From contig CAKSQL010000031.1 in NCBI GenBank assembly GCA_934486735.1, positions 1 through 34,500 on the forward strand: a stretch of 34,500 bases of DNA, written 5' to 3'. Positions 18,226-25,381 of the stretch are shown here, piece after piece. Numbering within the stretch: the first letter of the stretch is position 1; each line of letters begins with the position of its first letter. The position numbers and the translations under genes were made by a program. This stretch comes from an uncultured Clostridia bacterium (GTDB lineage: Bacteria > Bacillota > Clostridia > UBA1381). The notes beneath the pieces are model-generated. The model searched no databases. It was given only the letters and a program-made list of their open reading frames with translations, and was not told the origin of the DNA.

Positions 18226-19608
18226 TCAGCCTTTGGCTGCATTATTTTCATTATATTTTTTCAGATACTCGTTGTTGTATTTCTCGCTCGCCTCCGCAAT
18301 CAGCGCCGCGCAGTCCGCATTTTCGTCGGTGACAACCGTCTGTATCACAGTGTCCAAAATCCTGTAAAGCTCCTGCGGATAATACTTTATCTCCATTCTG
18401 TACTCAACGTCGTCCGCTTCGGAAAAATTCTTTATGATATTGTAATCTATATTTGAATTTTCCTCTTCCAGTTCTTTTCTCAGATTGTAATAATCACTGC
18501 TTTTAAAAACGCTGTCATCCGCATAACCCACCAACATTTCATGTGAAAGTTTTCTTTTCGCTACGGCAAGCAGTTTTTTTCTTGCGTCCGTATCGGAGGC
18601 ATCACAAAAGCCGCTCTCGATAATCCACAAAAACGCCGCATTCAGTTCCTCCTCACTTGCTCCGTGCCTAAACATCAGAATCGTTCCGCCGCGCAGGGAA
18701 TATCTCCCGGCATTTCCCTTCGGAATTTTCGAAAATGCAACCTTTTGCAAACCGTTGGGCATATTTTCCATATTTCCATTAATTTCACTTGATGCAAAAA
18801 ACCCCATAGCAACATTGCCGTCAGCAAACATTTTTTGAAAATCCGCGCTGTCACCGAAATTCGTTTCAGGCAATGCATCATATTTCCATTTCAAATCCTT
18901 TACATATTGCATTGTCTCGACGCACTCCGGAGTGTTGAATGCCGAAACAATCTCCCCGTTTTCCTCTTTTGTAAACTCCACTCCGTTGCTCCACGCAAGA
19001 TTCATAAAAGCCCATCCGCCCTGTCCATAGGTGTTGGGGAAGAAAAATCCGGCTTTTCCCGTCCTCTGCTTTATCAGCGACGCGGTTTGGGCAAGCTCAT
19101 CATAAGTATCGGGATATATCGGATATCCATCCTCATCGGTTAGCCCGGCTTCTTCAAAAAGCTCGCGGCTATATATAATTCCCATGTGATATGTCCATTT
19201 CGGGATTCCGTAATAACGTCCGCCCGACTCCACCACTTCAAGATATTCCGGGGCTATCATTTCGTCATAGTGATATTTTTTCATCATATCGGTAATATCT
19301 GCCGCACATCCCAATTTGGCATATTTTCCGGTATCGGTAAACGGTATCGTTTCGATAAAGCCTTGCGTACCCGTCAGAATTTCCTCGCCGAGAATATTTT
19401 TATTATGCGTTATATTCTCTTTTTCAAAGCTTATATGCGGATATTTTTTCTTCATTCGCTCAAGCGTGTTCGCATCAGCCTCGCTGAGGAAATCGCTTTT
19501 GACAGTAATCTTATTATCCTTTGACAATGCATGTATGTATAAATATCCCGCTGCCGCAGCAGCTGCCAAAACCGCCGCGCAGATTGCCGCGGCACCTCTC
19601 TTTTTCAT
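18226..19608 (-). CDS. membrane-anchored extracellular solute-binding protein (ABC family 1 type)
   Basis: Protein of 460 aa resembling sugar ABC-transporter substrate-binding proteins: GIPKWTYHMGIIYSRELFEEAGL, a PDTYDELAQTA segment and a WAFMNLAWSNG segment fit the family-1 fold with hinge-bound carbohydrate. The N-terminus has positive residues followed by an Ala-rich hydrophobic stretch (about 6-27), but there is no lipobox cysteine, which is unusual for a Gram-positive binding protein; it is either secreted or kept as an uncleaved membrane anchor. No permease or ATPase gene is in the window. It is the first gene of the leftward surface operon and diverges from the AraC-type regulator, so it may serve as a co-sensor for the neighbouring kinase or as the binding part of a transporter encoded elsewhere. 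GAAGGAG precedes the start by about 13 nt, a slightly long spacing. Confidence 0.85.
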   Translation of the reverse strand: MKKRGAAAICAAVLAAAAAAGYLYIHALSKDNKITVKSDFLSEADANTLERMKKKYPHISFEKENITHNKNILGEEILTGTQGFIETIPFTDTGKYAKLGCAADITDMMKKYHYDEMIAPEYLEVVESGGRYYGIPKWTYHMGIIYSRELFEEAGLTDEDGYPIYPDTYDELAQTASLIKQRTGKAGFFFPNTYGQGGWAFMNLAWSNGVEFTKEENGEIVSAFNTPECVETMQYVKDLKWKYDALPETNFGDSADFQKMFADGNVAMGFFASSEINGNMENMPNGLQKVAFSKIPKGNAGRYSLRGGTILMFRHGASEEELNAAFLWIIESGFCDASDTDARKKLLAVAKRKLSHEMLVGYADDSVFKSSDYYNLRKELEEENSNIDYNIIKNFSEADDVEYRMEIKYYPQELYRILDTVIQTVVTDENADCAALIAEASEKYNNEYLKKYNENNAAKG

Positions 19609-19657
19609 TATATTTCAATCGCTCCTTCAGCTCTCGGTATCTTTAGCTTACACAAAT

Positions 19658-19686
19658 ATTTTAACACAGTTTTTTTGCTTGCGCAA
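19658..19686 (-). promoter_or_regulatory. candidate sigma-A promoter of the surface operon
   Basis: Reading leftward, TTGCGC (complement of 19681-19686) and TAAAAT (complement of 19658-19663) are spaced by 17 nt. This lies 50 bp upstream of the solute-binding gene. The -35 matches the consensus at 4 of 6 positions, which fits a promoter needing an activator such as the divergent response regulator. Confidence 0.55.
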
Positions 19687-19696
19687 TGACACAAAT

Positions 19697-19723
19697 CTGC
19701 AAAATGGTATCCAAAACTGCAAA
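19697..19723. promoter_or_regulatory. direct CTGCAAA repeats, candidate AraC-type operator
   Basis: CTGCAAA occurs at 19697-19703 and again at 19717-19723, exactly 20 bp apart, with a related TTGCAG in the opposite sense at 19739-19744 and CACAAAT/ATTTGTG flanks. AraC-family proteins commonly bind direct repeats spaced by about two helical turns. The sites sit between the two divergent candidate promoters, so the response regulator next door is the obvious candidate binder. This is inference from spacing and position. Confidence 0.45.
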
Positions 19724-19738
19724 GTATAAATTTTTCTG

Positions 19739-19767
19739 TTGCAGTTTTTGTGAATTTGTGCTAAAAT
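19739..19767 (+). promoter_or_regulatory. candidate sigma-A promoter of the response-regulator gene
   Basis: TTGCAG at 19739-19744 and TAAAAT at 19762-19767 are separated by 17 nt and lie 35 bp before the start codon of the AraC-type regulator. Confidence 0.55.
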
Positions 19768-19801
19768 AATTACAGAAGCTATCTGAAAGGAATGAGTGAC
19801 A

Positions 19802-21001
19802 ATGAATATAATGATAGCGGATGACGAATATATCATACGCACCGGCGTGGCGGCGGCTGTCAAAAAAATCGACCCCGAGCTTATTGTTTCTGCAGACGCT
19901 TCCGACGGCAATGAAGCTTTTTCGAAAGCGTCCGCACTCAGACCCGATATTATTATAGTTGACATAAATATGCCCGGCTGCGACGGACTCAGCTTTATAA
20001 AAAAATTAAAGGAAATCGAGGGCTATTCCCCGGAGATTATAATTCTGACCGGTTTCCGCGAATTTGATTATGTTCAGCGCGCTCTTGAATACGGAGCATC
20101 GGCTTTTCTTTTAAAGCCGGTAAAAAGGGACACACTGGCGGAAACTTTGGAAAAGTGCAGGAAAAACGTATTGGAAAAACAAAAAATCAAAAATATAGTT
20201 TCGGACTATTCGAAGGAATATTCAACGTTGAAAAATATTTTCCTCTCAAAGCTTTTGACGGGCACTTCCTTTTCCAAAGCTGAAATAGCCATGCGTTTTG
20301 AGAACTACGGCATAAAACCGGAACATTATTTACTTATCGCCTGCATACAATCCGACAAGCTGAACCATGATTTGATAATTCCGGAGTTTAAAACCGGCGG
20401 ACTGAATGCCCATTTCTGCAAGATAAATACAAATCAAAGCTGCTTTTTGGTATTCACTGAAAAAGCCGATGTAACTCCGATATACGATGCATTTAAGAAA
20501 TTGACCGAAGTAATCTATGCAAAGACCTCCACAATTCTGCACATAGGCATAAGCCTTTTTTACAATGATACAAGATATTTTTCGACCGCTTACTACGAGG
20601 CGCTGGAAACAGCCGCACTCGCGAGCGATTCATCAAATATAGAACTTTACTCCTCAATGCAGACACGCATTGTGAAAAGACGCGAAATCAGAGATGCAAT
20701 AAATATAATAGCGCGCGACTACGGAAAACCACTCTCGGTCGACAGCGTCGCCGAGGAGCTTAAAATCAGCTCGTCGCATCTTATGCACTCTTTCAAAAGT
20801 GAAACCGGCAAAACTTTCAACAACTATCTCACTGAGTACAGGATTGAAAAGGCAGCCGAAATGCTTAAGTCCGGGCAATACAAAATATATGAAGTTGCGG
20901 ACAGCCTTGGCTATCGCAGCACAAAGCACTTTTCGCGGCTTTTCAAAAAATATATCGGCGTGACTCCCAGCGAATATATAGGCGAAACCGACACCGACTG
21001 A
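19802..21001 (+). CDS. YesN-type response regulator, AraC-family DNA-binding domain
   Basis: Cytoplasmic transcription regulator of 399 aa. Residues 1-120 form a receiver domain: acidic pair D7-D8, phosphoacceptor D54 in VDINMPG, LTGF for the conserved Thr, and K102-type LLKPVK. The middle region (about 140-290) resembles the variable linker of YesN proteins. The last 100 residues are an AraC/XylS double helix-turn-helix, with FNNYLTEYRIEKAAEML and GYRSTKHFSRLFKKYIGVTPSEY. The start at 19802 is preferred because GAAAGGA lies about 10 nt upstream; a GTG at 19796 is only 4 nt from it. It converges on the YesM-type kinase gene, its probable partner, and diverges from the solute-binding gene, its probable target. 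Confidence 0.92.
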   Translation: MNIMIADDEYIIRTGVAAAVKKIDPELIVSADASDGNEAFSKASALRPDIIIVDINMPGCDGLSFIKKLKEIEGYSPEIIILTGFREFDYVQRALEYGASAFLLKPVKRDTLAETLEKCRKNVLEKQKIKNIVSDYSKEYSTLKNIFLSKLLTGTSFSKAEIAMRFENYGIKPEHYLLIACIQSDKLNHDLIIPEFKTGGLNAHFCKINTNQSCFLVFTEKADVTPIYDAFKKLTEVIYAKTSTILHIGISLFYNDTRYFSTAYYEALETAALASDSSNIELYSSMQTRIVKRREIRDAINIIARDYGKPLSVDSVAEELKISSSHLMHSFKSETGKTFNNYLTEYRIEKAAEMLKSGQYKIYEVADSLGYRSTKHFSRLFKKYIGVTPSEYIGETDTD

Positions 21002-21020
21002 ATCGCAAAACACGCAGGCA

Positions 21021-21066
21021 ACACAAAACGCGCAGCAGTGAATATTCACTGCTGCGCGTTTTGTGT
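21021..21066. terminator. bidirectional terminator, perfect 46-bp palindrome
   Basis: The 23-bp arms 21021-21043 and 21044-21066 are perfectly complementary, with an A-tract on one side and a T-tract on the other, between the convergent response-regulator and kinase genes. The arrangement suits termination from both directions. Confidence 0.85.
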
Positions 21067-21079
21067 AATTTCTTTTCAA

Positions 21080-22792
21080 TTATTTATCAATATGTTTTAT
21101 CGTAAGCCTAACCTCTGTACCCGTTCCGACCTCGCTTTTAATCCGGGCTCCGCAATTCTCATCACCGTACTCCATTTTTATTCTTGTGATAACATTTTTC
21201 ATGCCGTAGCCGCCGCGTTTTTCTTTGTCCCTTTTTTGGTTCACATCGAAACCGATGCCGTTGTCTCTGACGGTGAAAATTATATATTCTCCGCTGCGTT
21301 CCGCTTTAATCAGAATTTTACCATTTCTGCCCTTTAACTCGCGCAGACCATGCTTTATCGAATTTTCGACAATCGGCTGCAGGATTATTTTTATCATCTT
21401 TTCTTTCAAAAGAGATTCGTCTATGTCAAATTCAATGTCAAACAGCTCGGGAAAACGTATCTTTTCCACCGTTATATAGCTTTTTATATGCTCAATCTCC
21501 TGCTCAAGCGTCACATAGTTATCGCCGTTGTGCAGGCTTATCTCAAAGAACTTTGACAGCGCATATACTATTTCCACAATATCCTGCTGGTCGCGTGCCT
21601 CGGCGAGCCAGGATATCGAATCGAGAGTATTATACAAAAAATGCGGATTTATCTGCGCCTGCAAGGCATTAAGTTCCGCCGCGCGCTGCTTGTCCTTTTC
21701 TATATTGTTCTGCTCAATCAGCTCGTGTATGCGCACCTCCATCTCATCAAATTTATCCTCAAAAATTGCTATTTCGTCCTTTGTCCGTCTTTTCTTTCTC
21801 TTTTTGGGCAGCTCAAACTCGCCGTTTCCAAACGCGGTCATACGCTTTTGAAGTGCTCCGACAGGGCGCACCAGCATGTTCGACAAGAGCGTTCCGGCAA
21901 ACGGAGCCGCAGCAAGCACCGCCAAATACCAAACCAAAAGAGAATTTCTCAAAAGCCGCATCATGGCGTTATTCTTTTCCGCGGATATCATCAAAATAAT
22001 GCTCCAGTCCCCCGGAATATCCGAAATCCGATCAAGAGAATATTTGGAAATATAATATCTTATATTATTGTAATACAACTCGGTAAAAGTCTTGGCATCC
22101 GAGAAAAACATCTTGCTTCCGAGCATTTCCTTATCCGTCGATGAAATAATAATTCCGCTGCCGTCAATTATATACGCCGTATCATTATCAACGAATATTT
22201 TTCGGTATGACGAGCATATATCGCTCTCCGGAATATAGAAAATCACATATCCTTCCATTGATGCAAGCTCTGTATTTATCAGCTTTTTGCAGACAAGATA
22301 ATATTTTTCGTCCTGCCTTCCCGAAACTCTTTTCTGCCAGCTTTTAAGCTGTCCCGAGCTGAATGCCGCCGCATCCTCGTCCGAAAGCGGCGCTGCTCCG
22401 TTTTTATCCATAACGCGCAGTACCGTTCCATTTTTATATATTATATCAACATCCTGAATATATTCCGCAACAAGACCGGAAAATTGCCTTTTAAGTTCCT
22501 CCGACACATCCTCGCTTTCCGACTTTTCGAGAATTTCAAAAACGTTTTTATTTGTCAGAATGCTGAAATATGTCGTGTTAATAACGTTTAAAAAAGAATC
22601 CAGATTCTCCTCCACTTCCTTTTCTATAGCCGCCATATATTTTTTGTTGTAGCTGCCGTTCACCTTTCCGACACCGCCGGAGGCTATCAAAAAAATGCAA
22701 AGCTCCGGCAATACAGTGAAAATAATAATGAACAGCGTAAGCCTGGTGCGTATACTCATTCCCTTGTAAAATTCGGCAATACGACTGTTCAT
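21080..22792 (-). CDS. YesM-type membrane sensor histidine kinase
   Basis: Membrane kinase of 570 aa. Transmembrane segments lie at about 17-37 and 282-303, with an extracellular Cache-like sensor between them. A HAMP segment follows (about 303-355). The LytS/YesM-type phosphoacceptor region ALQAQINPHFLYNTLDS gives H384. The ATPase domain shows LQPIVENSIKHG (N477), DNGIGF at about 510-515 and GGYGMKN at about 527-533, so it looks catalytically intact. It should phosphorylate the AraC-type regulator encoded convergently. The upstream kinase-less sensor gene ends 3 bp before this start; AAGGAG runs into that stop codon, so the two are probably translationally coupled. Confidence 0.93.
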   Translation of the reverse strand: MNSRIAEFYKGMSIRTRLTLFIIIFTVLPELCIFLIASGGVGKVNGSYNKKYMAAIEKEVEENLDSFLNVINTTYFSILTNKNVFEILEKSESEDVSEELKRQFSGLVAEYIQDVDIIYKNGTVLRVMDKNGAAPLSDEDAAAFSSGQLKSWQKRVSGRQDEKYYLVCKKLINTELASMEGYVIFYIPESDICSSYRKIFVDNDTAYIIDGSGIIISSTDKEMLGSKMFFSDAKTFTELYYNNIRYYISKYSLDRISDIPGDWSIILMISAEKNNAMMRLLRNSLLVWYLAVLAAAPFAGTLLSNMLVRPVGALQKRMTAFGNGEFELPKKRKKRRTKDEIAIFEDKFDEMEVRIHELIEQNNIEKDKQRAAELNALQAQINPHFLYNTLDSISWLAEARDQQDIVEIVYALSKFFEISLHNGDNYVTLEQEIEHIKSYITVEKIRFPELFDIEFDIDESLLKEKMIKIILQPIVENSIKHGLRELKGRNGKILIKAERSGEYIIFTVRDNGIGFDVNQKRDKEKRGGYGMKNVITRIKMEYGDENCGARIKSEVGTGTEVRLTIKHIDK

Positions 22793-22795
22793 AGC

Positions 22796-23728
22796 CTACT
22801 CCTTTCTACGATTATAATCGGATATTTTATCTTTCAGCTCACCCATAGGAACTATTATGCTGTTAATAATGTTCTTGCCCGCTGCATAAGCCGCCGCATA
22901 AAATATCACCGCCGTCAAAATAATAAATATCATCAGCAGCTTCATCGACGAATAGACTCCCTCTTTTGAAACACTCACTATAATCGACGCATTCGGACTC
23001 AAAAGCCAATGCTCGCTGCGAAGCTGCGTGTCCGTCTTGGCGATGTCGGATATTTCGTTGTTCTTTGACGGGATATATTCGTCTCCGGCATGCAAAAAAA
23101 GATTTACTCTCCCCAAAAAATTGCTGTTGCTCGAATAAAGCTTGAATATTTCCTCGTAATTCACATCCAAAAGCAGATAGCCTATCTCCCGTCCGTCATC
23201 GTCGAATATCTTTTGTATGCAGGTGTATACCCCCGGCACAAAGTCATACTGCGACCGCCTGTAATAACCCTCATAGCTTTCTTTTTTTCTCAAAACCCAT
23301 GCATTTTCTTTGGGCGAGTCAAAAAATCCGTCCGGAATGTACTTATCTTCAATATACTCTCGTCCCGGAACCGAGCCTATCACCGAATCGGCTGCATAAA
23401 CAAAATCACCGCTGTATATCGATATCGCAAGAATTTTTGTGTCCAGCTTTATCACATCGTTCAAGACGGTGTTTGCCTCGATGTCATAGTGACCCGATTT
23501 TATGATATTGATAATATCCCGGTTTGTGCTGACGTTCTGCGCACTTTTTTCCAGAGATTTAAGCATGTAATCGCTCTTTTGATTATATTGCCATATAAAT
23601 TCGTTTGTCTTTGTCAAAAAATCCTCGTCAAAAATTCTTTTTATGCAATAATATGTAATGCCGATTCCGACAACCAGTGCAATAATTATCACCGAGTTCA
23701 GCAAAATCTTCAGCTTCAGCTTGTACAT
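22796..23728 (-). CDS. kinase-less Cache-type membrane sensor
   Basis: Membrane protein of 310 aa that looks like the front half of a YesM-type kinase. It has a transmembrane segment at about 9-30, an extracellular region of about 230 residues resembling a double Cache domain (IGYLLLDVNYEEIF is typical), a second transmembrane segment at about 262-285 and the beginning of a HAMP helix, then a stop at NRRKE. No His-kinase or ATPase domain follows. The next gene has its own complete sensor and kinase, begins 3 bp later and has its ribosome site overlapping this stop, so this does not look like a frameshifted kinase. It may form a mixed complex with the kinase or bind the ligand with the solute-binding protein. 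AAAGGAG lies 6 nt before the start. Confidence 0.8.
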   Translation of the reverse strand: MYKLKLKILLNSVIIIALVVGIGITYYCIKRIFDEDFLTKTNEFIWQYNQKSDYMLKSLEKSAQNVSTNRDIINIIKSGHYDIEANTVLNDVIKLDTKILAISIYSGDFVYAADSVIGSVPGREYIEDKYIPDGFFDSPKENAWVLRKKESYEGYYRRSQYDFVPGVYTCIQKIFDDDGREIGYLLLDVNYEEIFKLYSSNSNFLGRVNLFLHAGDEYIPSKNNEISDIAKTDTQLRSEHWLLSPNASIIVSVSKEGVYSSMKLLMIFIILTAVIFYAAAYAAGKNIINSIIVPMGELKDKISDYNRRKE

Positions 23729-23767
23729 ATTTATCTCCTTTTCTCCCGAACATTATTTTAATATACC

Positions 23768-23800
23768 TGCCCCGGCAGGCACAAAAGCCGTACCGGGGCA
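23768..23800 (-). other. hairpin between small membrane-protein gene and sensor operon
   Basis: TGCCCCGG at 23768-23775 pairs with CCGGGGCA at 23793-23800, with partial pairing inside the 17-nt loop. In the leftward direction it is followed by an AT-rich stretch rather than a clean T-run, so it would be a weak terminator. A possible -10 (TAAAAT) for the sensor operon lies just downstream. Confidence 0.45.
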
Positions 23801-23811
23801 CATATATGTTA

Positions 23812-23958
23812 TCAGCAGCAGTTATTGTTTCCGCCTCCGCAGCAGCCGCCCAAAATACCTCCGCCGCCGTTATCGCAGCAGCAAAGCACAAGTACCACAA
23901 CAATCAAAATCCAGATCCATGACGAATCGCCGCCTCCGCAGCCTCCGAACAAACTCAT
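23812..23958 (-). CDS. small Gly/Cys-rich single-span membrane protein
   Basis: Small gene of 48 codons with a strong ribosome site, AAGGAGG 8 nt before the ATG. The protein opens MSLFGGCGGGDSSW, then has one hydrophobic helix at about 14-25 (WIWILIVVVLVL), a CCC cluster at 26-28 and a Gly/Cys/Asn-rich tail ending NNNCC. Similar tiny proteins with WIWI helices followed by Cys and Gly runs are common in spore-forming Firmicutes and some, such as the YjcZ group, are linked to sporulation; I make that link only by resemblance. It lies between the LacI-type regulator and the sensor operon, with a possible TATAAT -10 at the complement of 24025-24030. Confidence 0.75.
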   Translation of the reverse strand: MSLFGGCGGGDSSWIWILIVVVLVLCCCDNGGGGILGGCCGGGNNNCC

Positions 23959-24077
23959 AGCTTAGTCCTCCTTTTATATTATGTCCTCCGGCTAATTGCA
24001 AAGCTATAGCTTTCCAACCACCCGATTATACCGTCTGACCGACGTTACTATAAAGTATTCGCCACGACCGATTAATG

Positions 24078-25058
24078 TTACAAATCCTCACACATTTTTT
24101 TTACTGTGTTGCCCGGGACAAACCGATTGTACAGAGTCACGCTCTGCCTTGCCGAGTAACGCGGATTGTATATCTTTTTCAAAAGCATCTCCGCCGCGGT
24201 GCTGCAAATATCCTCTCTCTGCATGCTTATGCGCGCAAGGTCGTGCTCCACTCCCGGGAAGTCGAAAATGTCGTCCATCGACACAATCGAGTAATCCTCC
24301 GGAACGGATTTTCCATGGTCGTATATACATTTTATAATTCCATTCGCTATGTAGCTGTAAGCGGCTATAATCGCCGTCGGGCGCCCGGGGATTCCGAACA
24401 ACTCATTCATGCCCTTGTAGCCTGCAAGCTCGAAACGTTCATCCGAGGTTATGATATATTTGTTTTGCAGCTTAAGACCGATTCTCCTTGCCGAGCTGAT
24501 GAAGTGATCAAGCCGTACCTTGGTGAGCGGTTCGCCGATAAATGCAATTTCGCGGTGCCCGGCTTTTTTTAAATATTCCAAAGCATCGTCGGTAGCCTCG
24601 CCGCTTTTTATATGCATGCTGTCCGCTGTCGTCTGATCCGACTCGGCAAACATGTTGAGTATCGGAATTTTGGGCTGTTCCTCGAATTTTACCGAGCTGC
24701 CTATTATGATTATGCCATCCGCGTGGGCGTAATCCTCGTAATACTGTACCAAATCCCACTCGGCAGTCCTGTTAAAATTCGTCGAGGAAACCGTCACCAT
24801 TGCATTGTGCTTTGAAAATTCCCTCTCCAGTCCGTCGACCAGCGTGGTGTAATACGCGCTTTTTATTTCGGGAATAATCACCGCAACGACCTTTTTTTTG
24901 TAATTTTCCGAATAATATTTGTAAAAGCAGCCGTTTTTCTTGGCGGCGTCAAAAATCTGCTGCCTGGTTTTTTCGCTGATCTCGCCGCTGTCCGAAAACG
25001 CTTTCGAGACTGTAGATACCGAGACATTGCAAATTTCCGCAAGCTTTTTCAGTGTCAT
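24078..25058 (-). CDS. LacI-family transcriptional regulator
   Basis: DNA-binding regulator of 326 aa. Residues 1-25 form the LacI helix-turn-helix (MTLKKLAEICNVSVSTVSKA), followed by the hinge and a periplasmic-binding-like sugar sensor domain of normal length (VVAVIIPEIKSAYY, DGIIIIGSS, GHREIAFIGEP, RPTAIIAAYSYIANG, SIVSMDDI). The effector is probably a sugar or related metabolite. Its target cannot be read directly; the surface operon or the small neighbouring genes are candidates. AAAGGGAG lies 6 nt before the ATG. The leader carries a hairpin with a T-run, listed separately. Confidence 0.92.
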   Translation of the reverse strand: MTLKKLAEICNVSVSTVSKAFSDSGEISEKTRQQIFDAAKKNGCFYKYYSENYKKKVVAVIIPEIKSAYYTTLVDGLEREFSKHNAMVTVSSTNFNRTAEWDLVQYYEDYAHADGIIIIGSSVKFEEQPKIPILNMFAESDQTTADSMHIKSGEATDDALEYLKKAGHREIAFIGEPLTKVRLDHFISSARRIGLKLQNKYIITSDERFELAGYKGMNELFGIPGRPTAIIAAYSYIANGIIKCIYDHGKSVPEDYSIVSMDDIFDFPGVEHDLARISMQREDICSTAAEMLLKKIYNPRYSARQSVTLYNRFVPGNTVKKMCEDL

Positions 25059-25089
25059 GTGCTTCTCCCTTTCTCCTGCCGGGACTTGA

Positions 25090-25112
25090 AAAAGACACGC
25101 CCTCGGGGCGTG
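25090..25112 (-). terminator. attenuator-like hairpin in the LacI-type gene leader
   Basis: CACGCCC at 25096-25102 pairs with GGGCGTG at 25106-25112, loop of 3 nt; reading leftward the stem is followed by TCTTTTTC. It lies between the candidate promoter and the start codon of the LacI-type gene, so it could attenuate transcription. Confidence 0.4.
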
Positions 25113-25191
25113 AGATCAAGGCGGCAATTTTCAAAATATATTGTAAAATATTCCGCACTTTTTTTACAGTCCCTGTTTTCTCTCAAAAGAC

Positions 25192-25220
25192 ATTGTATCA
25201 CATCTTGCACGCAAAAGCAA
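25192..25220 (-). promoter_or_regulatory. candidate promoter of the LacI-type gene
   Basis: Reading leftward, TTGCTT (complement of 25215-25220) and TACAAT (complement of 25192-25197) are spaced by 17 nt. An imperfect palindrome around TTGCACGCAA at 25205-25214 falls in the spacer and could be an autoregulatory operator. Confidence 0.5.
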
Positions 25221-25240
25221 TGATATTTTGAAAAATACAC

Positions 25241-25269
25241 TTGACAAAATCAAAATGTTGTGGTATACT
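25241..25269 (+). promoter_or_regulatory. strong sigma-A promoter of the MATE exporter gene
   Basis: TTGACA at 25241-25246 and TATACT at 25264-25269 are spaced by 17 nt. Transcription should begin near 25276, just before the riboswitch-like leader. Confidence 0.8.
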
Positions 25270-25287
25270 TTAAGTATAAAATAAAAG

Positions 25288-25371
25288 GTAAACATCTGCC
25301 GCCGGGTAGATGATAATACCGGGATCTGTACCGTTAGGCCCTAGAAGGATACAGATTCCGGTTATTTTTTT
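25288..25371 (+). promoter_or_regulatory. candidate guanidine-IV (mepA motif) riboswitch with terminator
   Basis: The leader has a first hairpin, CATCT at 25293-25297 with AGATG at 25308-25312 and loop GCCGCCGGGT, and a second long hairpin, ACCGG-ATCTGT at 25318-25329 with ACAGAT-CCGGT at 25351-25362, followed by T7 at 25365-25371. The GGG of loop 1 could pair with CCC of the second loop (GGCCCTAG). Two hairpins with a loop-loop contact, overlapping an intrinsic terminator and preceding a MATE exporter gene, are as I remember the guanidine-IV class. The match is from memory and not from a covariance search. If right, guanidine binding lets transcription continue into the exporter gene. Confidence 0.65.
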
Positions 25372-25381
25372 GGAGGAAAAA

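Noticed and set aside
22796..23728. Reading the kinase-less sensor as a frameshifted histidine kinase
   Set aside because: The next gene has its own first transmembrane segment and full sensor, and the stop overlaps its ribosome site, so there is no orphan kinase half to join.
25311..25321. GATAATACCGG resembling the conserved TPP riboswitch stretch
   Set aside because: The other conserved TPP elements (CTGAGA and the partner stem) are absent and the gene downstream is a MATE exporter.
25310..25381. Upstream start for the MATE gene at 25310
   Set aside because: It would be translated from inside the leader hairpins; the ATG at 25382 has GGAGG at the right distance.
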